A DNA stretch of 64,000 nucleotides from Tulasnella sp. 424. Taxonomy: Eukaryota; Basidiomycota; Agaricomycetes; Cantharellales; Tulasnellaceae. Both the position numbers and the translations under genes were made by a program. The stretch's first letter is position 1. Every line of letters starts with the position of its first letter. Shown one piece after another: positions 56,866 through 64,000 of this stretch. Location of the stretch: assembly GCA_019633425.1 (NCBI GenBank), contig WSUB01000010.1:372001-436000 (forward strand), given 5' to 3'. The notes under the pieces were generated by a model. The model was given only the letters and a program-made list of their open reading frames with translations. It made no database searches and was not told the DNA's origin.

Positions 56866-59800
56866 TTAATGGCAGCACGCATTGTCGTGTGTATGCCCCG
56901 TCACCGCAACCTCATTACCTCCGCCGCCGTCGCCGTTGACGAATGCATAAACACTCCTTTCATCTCTGGCCGCTGCAACATGCAGACTGGGATTCTGCTC
57001 AAAGAAGTTCTGCGGCTTGAAAGCCACCTGGAAAGCACCGCGTCGGTTAACCGCCGGTGCAACGTTGCCTAACGACCACCACAACCAGAGGGCCCACCTT
57101 CAAGTGTTCCATGGGCATCACTGGCCAGTCTTCAGGCCGAGGGATGTGGTTCAGACCCACTGTCAGGAAGAGGACCACATCTTGTGCCTCAAGGCTTTCT
57201 TCGGGACCCTCAGTCCAAGATAGCACCGAGTCCTTGGGATTGTCCCGCCTAAGCAGAAAGAGATCATAAGGCAGTGCGGCGGCCGTTTGGGCATGGAGCC
57301 GCCGAACGAACAAATCCGGAATTGCTGACTCACGTCTGAGGAACGTACTTCCCTGCAGGCCACAAGCGCTCCGACCCATTCCTGCCCTCGACGTCTTTCA
57401 CGACCCAGACGTTGTGTTCAGCAAAAGCAGCTCGCTTCTTGGCCCATGCACCTTCAGCGCACTTCAAAGTTTCCCAAGCTCCTTTGGCCATGATGCCGTA
57501 GGCGACTTCTTTGCCGCTTGCGAAGTGCTTCTTTCCTGGATTAACAATCTTCCACCTTCTGTCGACTGCAGCATTGTAATCGCGAACACCCTCGCTACTC
57601 CGAGAGACGCGGACGTCTCTAGATACAAATGCGTTACCGGCGTAGTTTTCTGCGGAACCCGTTGGGGAAGGGACGGCTTCAATGTCGCTTTCGACGACCG
57701 TGTTTTGAAGACCATCAACCATCGGATCGACCCGAAGCGAGAAGACGTGCTGGTGATACTGAGCGTTGATCCTTGGCGCTACCTGAGTCCCATAAGGGGC
57801 GGGATCTTCACCTTCCGCGAGCAAGTAAGTGTTGACAATCCCCGTTAGACCTATTTGTAACTCCACGGTGCCGTCTGTAAGGGGGAGCTAGTCAGTACCC
57901 CTCTTTCACCAAAATTCAACCCTTTTCATTCACCCAAGTAAAAGTGGTACGCGAATGTGTATTCGTAGTTGGCGACCTATGCCCGCGTTAGCTCCTTGTG
58001 AGAAAGCGTCGCCGGGGAAGCGACCCGAACTAACCGTGCAAACCATCGAGATCACCAATCTCCGACTCCTGACCGCATGCGCTCTTCCCCCAACACGATA
58101 ATCCGTGTGCTTCCAGAGTAGGCCATTGTCCTCTTCGTGGATGCATATTGCTTGTTTCAGGACAACTGGCTTCCCGTCGTGCCCCACGAACGCGCCGGGC
58201 TGAAGCGTGCCAGGTTTCTTCAGAGACGATATCAAATAGCTTTGTACTTGGCAGGACCCACTAAGTAATGGATAGTCCCAAGGCAGTCACAGCCCAGGGA
58301 CAACTCGTTCGCCTGAGTGCCCATGCCGTATTCTCCACTAAAGCCACGAACGTTAAATCCGGCTCTTAGCGATGTCGTGTGCAACACTTACACATCGAAT
58401 GCAAACTTGCGAGGGTGAGGGTGCTCTGGAGCCGCGTAGGGGACAACCATCTCGGCGAGCGACAACCTGTAAAAGATCGGGCGGACTACGCCACCATCAT
58501 TCCAAGTGACAGTCGATATCGCAATTCCTTCTCGTCCGCTGAAGGCTACCAAGCGAAGATTATCGGCATTGTACGCTTTCGGGTGAGCATGACTTCCACG
58601 TACCAACGTGCATTCTCCAATTCTGCCATTCTAGGACGCTGCCTCCGGTAACCTTGAAGCTTACCCCTTCTGGCTGTACAACATGTAATGGCTTCAATGG
58701 TTCAGGGGCTGGTCTCGTCTTTGTAGCTTCGCCGATTAGGTCAGGGAGGTATTCGGCCTTCTGCTGTGGTGGTGGGATACGCGCCCGGCCAGAAGCCCCA
58801 AGAGCGTCAGCATCGGCGGCGGGAGGTGCGGTCGACTTTGCTGAAAGGCTGTCTCCGTTCAAGCGATGGGGAGGGAAATCGATGTGAATTACTTTCTTTG
58901 CGTTAACGTCCACGACAGGGATGAAATCCTAGTAATTCGTTGTGAGCGTCCCTTGTACGGCACCAAGGAAATTACCCTGATGCTAATTACCAAAGGATGA
59001 GCATATAAATTCTCGTGCGACCCATATCTGGCGTACAGCAGGCATTGCTGGATCCGTTTCTCCTTTGGCCATCTATCATCCCAGCCGATGCTCCACCCGT
59101 CCGCGCAAAGCTGCTCAGGAGATACGCCTTAAGAATGAAGCAGAGGATCAGTCAATCCCATGCCGCTCAAACGATGAATGTCCCTTGCTTACCGACTTCC
59201 GCGGCCAGCTTCAATACCGTCTCTATAACAATGATGGGAGGGTTCAACTTCTGTCTTGGAGTGTGCTCGCAGGATCGAGCTCACCATCCTTTCGAACCAG
59301 CTCATCGCATTCTATTAGCTCCTCGACGGTGATCTGCGGTTGTGTTCCCTCCGGAAGAGTATCGATCTCGTTGACGACCCACGCCCGCTTGTCCGTTGCC
59401 AAAGTGAGTTTAGCATTGTAGTTATTCCTGGGGAATTTGATTTCAGCATTATTGAGACATTTACCAAGAATCGATGCCGACATACCCTGTTACAGGATCA
59501 AGGAACTAAATTCGGAACGATGGAGAAGCATCAATTTGAAATTCCCAAGGTCCTCCGGCAAAACGTGGCTTTTAAGACTTACGTCTGTCTCCGCACGACG
59601 CGCAAGATGCCCGTTCACCTGTTCCGGCTGGGCTCCGGGCTCAACTGGAATCCCGAGGAATGCAAGAACGTCTCGTTTCGGCGGGGCGATGATGTTGCTG
59701 GTGATGAATTTTACGGCCCTGACGTCCTTCCTTTCCGCTGCTACATGCTGTCGAACAGCCAAGGATACAAGTGAAATCTATCCGGAAAGAGAGGATAGAG

Positions 59801-59952
59801 CGTCAAGTGGCCGTTGTGGTCGAGGCGATGAAGTTGTAACAGACCTCATCCGGAGTGAGTGCGTCCAACGGATGGGTTATCACGGTTACTTCCTTGTCCA
59901 GTGATACGACATCGTTGGGCAGGCTCCCTGATTCAACTGTTAGTTTCGACAT
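56866..59952 (-). CDS. Copper-containing primary amine oxidase
   Basis: The enzyme (EC 1.4.3.21) oxidises primary amines to aldehydes with release of ammonia and hydrogen peroxide, using copper and a topaquinone made from its own tyrosine. The start at 59952 reads MSKLTVESGSLPNDVVSLDK, soon followed by THPLDALTPDEV as in peroxisomal or cytosolic fungal family members. Diagnostic parts: VAFSGREGIAISTVTWND, GEYGMGTQANELSLGCDCLG, the topaquinone motif NYEY at codons 57959-57970 (precursor Tyr at 57965-57967), the copper ligand pair in QYHQHVFSLRVDPMVDG, and the third His in NHIPRPEDWPVMPMEH. The C-terminus reads FKPQNFFEQNPSL and ends DNACCH. More than ten exons are needed. No signal peptide or clear PTS1 is visible, so location is open. 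Confidence 0.93.
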
Positions 59953-60550
59953 TGCGCGATGTTGAGGTTTGAATGTGCTTTCAGAGCTAGCGCTCGTCTC
60001 TTGACTTCGTCTCGAATGATAAGGAGTTGGAGTATTACGTAATCCGAGTCGTCTGGGGAAGGAAAGCGTTCGGTGCGGCTCCGAAATCTCTGGAGTCGGT
60101 AATTTTGCAGTTCATGTGCCACTAATTATCAGCTTATCGCTTCCCGCGTTCTGGCGAGGGGGATTGCCATGCGCTTCCGTTATGTAGATCCAGTCCATCT
60201 ATCATCACAAACTCGATATCGTCTATGTCACGCGAGGGATAGCCCCTCTTCCTCCTCGACAGAACCACAGAAAGGTCACCCCAGAACCATCGTATTTTAT
60301 GCGGCAATCTCCGAGCAGGAAAAGGTCCGAAAGGAGGGTTCATCTTGGAACCATCCCTCGCAGAACGATGTTAATCCCGAAGTAACACATCTAGCATAGA
60401 CAGTAACCTATAGTATACACGAAAGAACGAATCTGTAACAAGAATAAAATGGAAAGTAGCGAATAAGTGAAAAACGAAAAGAAAAAAAAACGCAGGCGTG
60501 ATCTAAAATAGTCTATAGATACAAAACTCCTCCTGAATAGATATCAAACC
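59953..60550. other. Spacer between amine oxidase promoter and MFS gene 3' end
   Basis: 598 bases, AT-rich around 60400-60540 where the MFS gene's 3' untranslated region is expected. A minus-strand ORF near 60134-60343 has no family features. No other gene was seen. Confidence 0.45.
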
Positions 60551-63154
60551 TTAGACTTCGTCTTCTGTCCCGTACCCAGTTGGAAGGCTGTTTGATAGAC
60601 CGCTGGGGCCGGCTTGGTGGCGCACGAACCTCACTCGTTCGACGCTGCCTCCAAGAGCCTTGGTTCGAGTAGACCTTCCTCGCCGAATCGGACGTTTCCT
60701 CTTCTTGATGGGCAAGGCAGGTCGAACGAGTATCAAGGCAGTAAAGCTGACAGCCAATAGGATGCCACCGCAGAGGAACATTGCTTCCGGGAAGGTCCTC
60801 ACCGTCTCGCTATACATAAGACCGAAGACAAGTGGCTAGGCGGAACAAAGGTCAATGAAATGTTAAGCTGTCACCGGAACCTTTCACTTACAGAAATAAT
60901 AAACGCTGCAGTAGCTTGAATCATGCTGAATGCTCCCAAGAGTTTTCCTGAGTCCTCGCTTGGGTTCTTGAGAAGACACAATGAGGCGCTTTGCATGGCG
61001 GGTGCGGAACCACTGCCAAAGGCCTGGAAATGTCGACTAAACATCAAATCGCAAAGAGTGATCGGGGAGAAGGAACTTACCGACAGCAGAGTCGCCAATA
61101 CGAACGCCCGAGAAGAGGATTTACTAACAAAGACCACAAGGAAGTAGCCCAAGGAATCGATTGCCAGAGAAAATCGCGCCAAGTTCAGATCGAAACGAAC
61201 GTCAGCCAGCATTTGCTTCGATAGACGGGCCGCAGTAGGTTCTGATGCCCGGAAGGGCATTCCAGGCTTTGGGGTAGACTGCCGCGAAGACGCCGGTGAC
61301 CCTGTCGACACGAGCGAAGCCGCTGCTGGAGGCCTTGCAGCCGATGCGAGAACCTCCGAAGAAACCGAGGGACCTGATGATGAGATATTGTTCTGGGTGG
61401 CTGATTCCGCAGTATCAGTTGGGGCATGAACTGGCTTGAAGAGTTTGATTGCAACTGAGCCGATAGCTGTGAGCTCAAGGCACAAAAGAATATTGTTCTG
61501 ACAGCAAAGACCCACCTGGAATAATGACGAGCAAATGTACCGCTCGGAGAGTACCAACGAGGGTCAGGTAGCTGCCCATGTCAACTGAATCCCATCCGAA
61601 GCGATGTTCCGCGTACAGCAGCTTGAGGGGATAGAGTCCCTGTTGCAAGGACGTTTCTTAGAGCAAGGAACGAGATGACTGACCGGGAAACACGTACCAC
61701 AGTGAGGAAGCAAACAAAGAAGGACACGCCAACGAGAGTTAACCTCCAATCATTTCCCTGAGGTAGGAAAAGGGCCGCAGGCTCAAAGAAATCTGCCACC
61801 CGAGCCTTCATCCTGGCCCACCAGCTTCGGTGTGGGGCTGAGTGAGATGGGTGTGTCGTCAGGTGTTCTTCTATCTCCGCTTTTCGTTTCCTTTCTCTCT
61901 CCTCCCTGATTTCGCCCGTCAAAGACTCTGGCATCAGGAACAACGCGTAAGCGGTGTTGACGAGCGAAATCAACACGCTGACGGTGAAGATCACCAAGAT
62001 GTCTGGCGTCGTCCACTTCAAAAGGATGCTGCTAAACGCAGGGCCAGCAGCGACACCGATGAAGAGAATTCCTTGAAAGGTGCTGAAGGCGTTGGACCGC
62101 GACCCGTGGGCTGTGACGTCAGAGACGTATGCGTTCACAGCTGCTGCGACGGTGGAGAAGCCTCCTGCAAGACCCTCCATAATGGGCCCAAGAATGAGGA
62201 TGTGGTGCCCGCCGAAGGGGACTAACCATCTTGCGTTCCGCGCAACAATGATGAACATGAAGTCCCTGGAACGCGGAAATGAAGTGGTTTAGAGACGCCC
62301 AGGACGAAAAATCGGAAGTCACATACGTGAATAGGTAACCAACAAGACCGACTGCCATGACCTTCGTCCGCCCGAACCGGTCGCTGATGCCTCCCCACCA
62401 CCCGGTCGTCAAAGCGCTCAGAGTGCCCATAATTAGGATCACAACCGTTTGGAGTCGTGCCGCATATTGCTGAACCGTTGGGTCGGTGAGACAAGCCTTG
62501 CTCGGACCTCGGGATATCGTTTTATCCTCATGACCCCTTCGTGTTGTCCTAGACGCGGAAACGGACCCGGTGGTGCGGTTGTTCGTTACGAATAGTAAGG
62601 TCTCCGTGACTCCATGTGCGTGCCAACCAGGAAGTGTGGCCAGGTCAGAAAGTGAGCTGGCGCTTGTCGGAGAAAACGGCGTCGGTGTACGATGGACCTC
62701 CGAATGAGGATGGCGATGTAGTTCGTGCTCGTACGCAGCACAAGCCAGGTGGGTGTAAACTTCCACTCTTGGTGCAAGCGTCATTCCGCGCTATGTGATG
62801 ACGAAAGGCCACGATGATAAGCAATATGTTGCCATTAATCAGCGGTGTCCCGGGCAAACGGTATCACTCACCGAAAAACATGCCAGCAGCCAAAATGGCA
62901 CCACCCTAGTCAAAGTAGAGATAGAGCAAGGGAGTGAGTCATCAAGATGACCATCATGACAAGGCAAGCACGCCTTTTGCTCACCAGTATGGGTTGGGTT
63001 TGAAAAAGGGGCGTCTCGCGTCATGACACGAATTCGAATTCGAGTTCCTCCGGTTGGAACCGGATGAATTTGGCAGCAAAGCATCTCGCTCAGTTGGTTC
63101 TCCATAAATTTGCTGGCCTGGTGGTTGTGGTGAGTTGAGGATGGTAGTAGCCAT
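60551..63154 (-). CDS. Major facilitator superfamily transporter
   Basis: The start at 63154 gives MATTILNSPQPPGQQIYGEP, followed by a hydrophilic head (DALLPNSSGSNRRNSNSNS). About twelve hydrophobic segments are spread over many exons. The cytosolic loop between helices 2 and 3 reads GGISDRFGRTKVMAVGLVGY, the hallmark GxxxDRxGRR/K of the superfamily. Others include PFGGHHILILGPIMEGLAGG, FQGILFIGVAAGPAFSSILL and PDILVIFTVSVLISLVNTAY. Large charged loops sit in the middle (REERERKRKAEIEEHL) and again near the C-terminal half (SSRQSTPKPGMPFRASEP). The tail is basic (KKRKRPIRRGRSTRT) and ends TGYGTEDEV. The substrate cannot be read; the overall plan resembles the TCR/Tet-like class of fungal transporters. 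It is divergent from the SARAF gene. Confidence 0.88.
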
Positions 63155-63752
63155 TGTCCCTTTGGGTGAGTGGGCCTCTTGGCTTTGGTCGGGTGGTGGT
63201 GGGAGGAATGAAAGGGGCAGAGGGACTCCTAGACGTTTCACTTGGATTACCAATTAGACTTTTATAAGCACCCCCCTTCCCAGGCAATGCCCCTCCCGCC
63301 ATCGTGCCATGCACAGTCCCCAGACATGCCTTCGGTGCGTGGTATCGCGGTCATATGCAGAGGCTAGTGATCTGGGGCAAAACTGGGGCAAAGGCGTCGA
63401 GCTGAGCCCAGGCCTTGGATTCCCTAGGAGTTGGAACATATTTTGCCTTGCAATCAAGCCGCTAGATATTTCGTTCATCCAAAGCCCAAAGCCCAAATAT
63501 ACCAACCCCTCGTTCGCATTTGCACCACACGCAGTCTAGCCCACCCATTAGTGACTCACAATAGGACACCGGTGCATTTTTTGCTCCGGAGGGACCTGAC
63601 TCGTTGCTGTGATACGGCAACTAAATGTCGTCGAAACCCGCCCGATTCGCCGCGTTCCCACCCCTTACACGCAAGTACCTCGGATTCTACACGCCATTCT
63701 TCAACCACACCAGCTTCAGTATATCGATACAAGCAGACCTTTACAAAAAGCC
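63155..63752. promoter_or_regulatory. Divergent promoter region, MFS transporter and SARAF-like gene
   Basis: 598 bases between divergent starts, without a convincing ORF. I see no clear TATA box. Confidence 0.4.
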
Positions 63753-64000
63753 ATGGCTCCAGAGCCCATTCTGCTAGAAAGCATCAAATCCCTAACATTC
63801 TATAAGGATGAAATGACCACCGCTCGTCGCACCTCGGCTATACCCCAGCTGACATGCCTCGGCAAGGCCTGCGCGCTGTATCAGCCAGAAGCAGTCCAGT
63901 GCGTCAACACCGGGGGAACTGGAGTCGACATCAACTGGAAGGTACGTTCCTTTCACGACCGTTCGTGCTTTGGTTAGGCGAACGTTTGACGACGGAGCAC
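63753..64000 (+). CDS. SARAF-like protein, 5' end (partial)
   Basis: SARAF (store-operated calcium entry-associated regulatory factor, formerly TMEM66) is an ER membrane protein that slows calcium entry in animals; fungal relatives are little studied. The first exon, 63753..63941, reads MAPEPILLESIKSLTFYKDE, TTARRTSAIPQLTCLGKACA, then PEAVQCVNTGGTGVDINWK and stops at donor GTACGT. The pattern L-T-x-Y-K-x-x-x-T-T-A-R-R-x-x-x-I-P-Q-L-x-C, then P-x-x-V-Q-C-x-N-x-G, then V-D-x-x-W-K is diagnostic of the family's lumenal domain with its conserved Cys. The rest, including the membrane segment, lies beyond the window. A signal peptide normally precedes this domain; none is visible directly before it in the chosen ATG's frame, so an upstream exon may exist. 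Confidence 0.8.

Overview
The window is nuclear DNA from a filamentous basidiomycete, most likely an Agaricomycete. The evidence is dense protein genes on both strands, many short introns of about 45-90 bases, pyrimidine-rich leaders before start codons, a fungal Skn7-type regulator, a member of an Agaricomycete-type divergent kinase family, and tandem secreted carboxymuconate-cyclase-like genes. The last trait would fit Rhizoctonia/Ceratobasidium, but that placement is a guess. I rebuilt gene models by reading splice signals and protein continuity by eye. Starts and ends are usually firm; inner exon borders are given only where I checked them.

Layout. 1-14 kb: the tail of ATP synthase beta, then VPS37 (ESCRT-I), UBA4 (sulfur-carrier activation), the mitochondrial helicase MRH4, a cis-prenyltransferase, a Nur1-like nuclear-rim protein, fructose-1,6-bisphosphatase and the HSF/response-regulator SKN7. 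14.5-23 kb: ribokinase, an unrecognised protein in a stretch crowded with ACGCGT, a CCDC174-like protein, an intron-containing tRNA-Thr and a kinase-like protein lacking the catalytic Asp. 23.6-35.3 kb: an RSF1/CECR2-like PHD protein, MOCS2A, SDS22, an ankyrin protein, the DEAD-box helicase DBP2 with an ATG-only first exon and a 647-base intron, and a small CRIB protein. 35.8-46.2 kb: a large disordered protein, a tandem segmental duplication of a secreted beta-propeller gene (one copy decaying, the other crossed by an assembly gap), and a four-helix membrane protein. 46-64 kb: a 2 kb gene-poor stretch, a Ras-family GTPase with an altered guanine-recognition motif, a tandem CCCH zinc-finger protein with a spliced leader, an unrecognised single-exon gene, a copper amine oxidase, an MFS transporter and the 5' end of a SARAF gene.

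The genes are mostly unrelated housekeeping neighbours, as usual for fungi. One real functional link is UBA4 and MOCS2A, which act on each other in molybdenum cofactor synthesis and lie about 24 kb apart. I found no CRISPR array, gene cluster for a secondary metabolite, or clear transposon. The points most worth checking are the DBP2 intron, the pseudokinase, the beta-propeller duplication with its gap artefact, the atypical Ras protein and the ACGCGT cluster.
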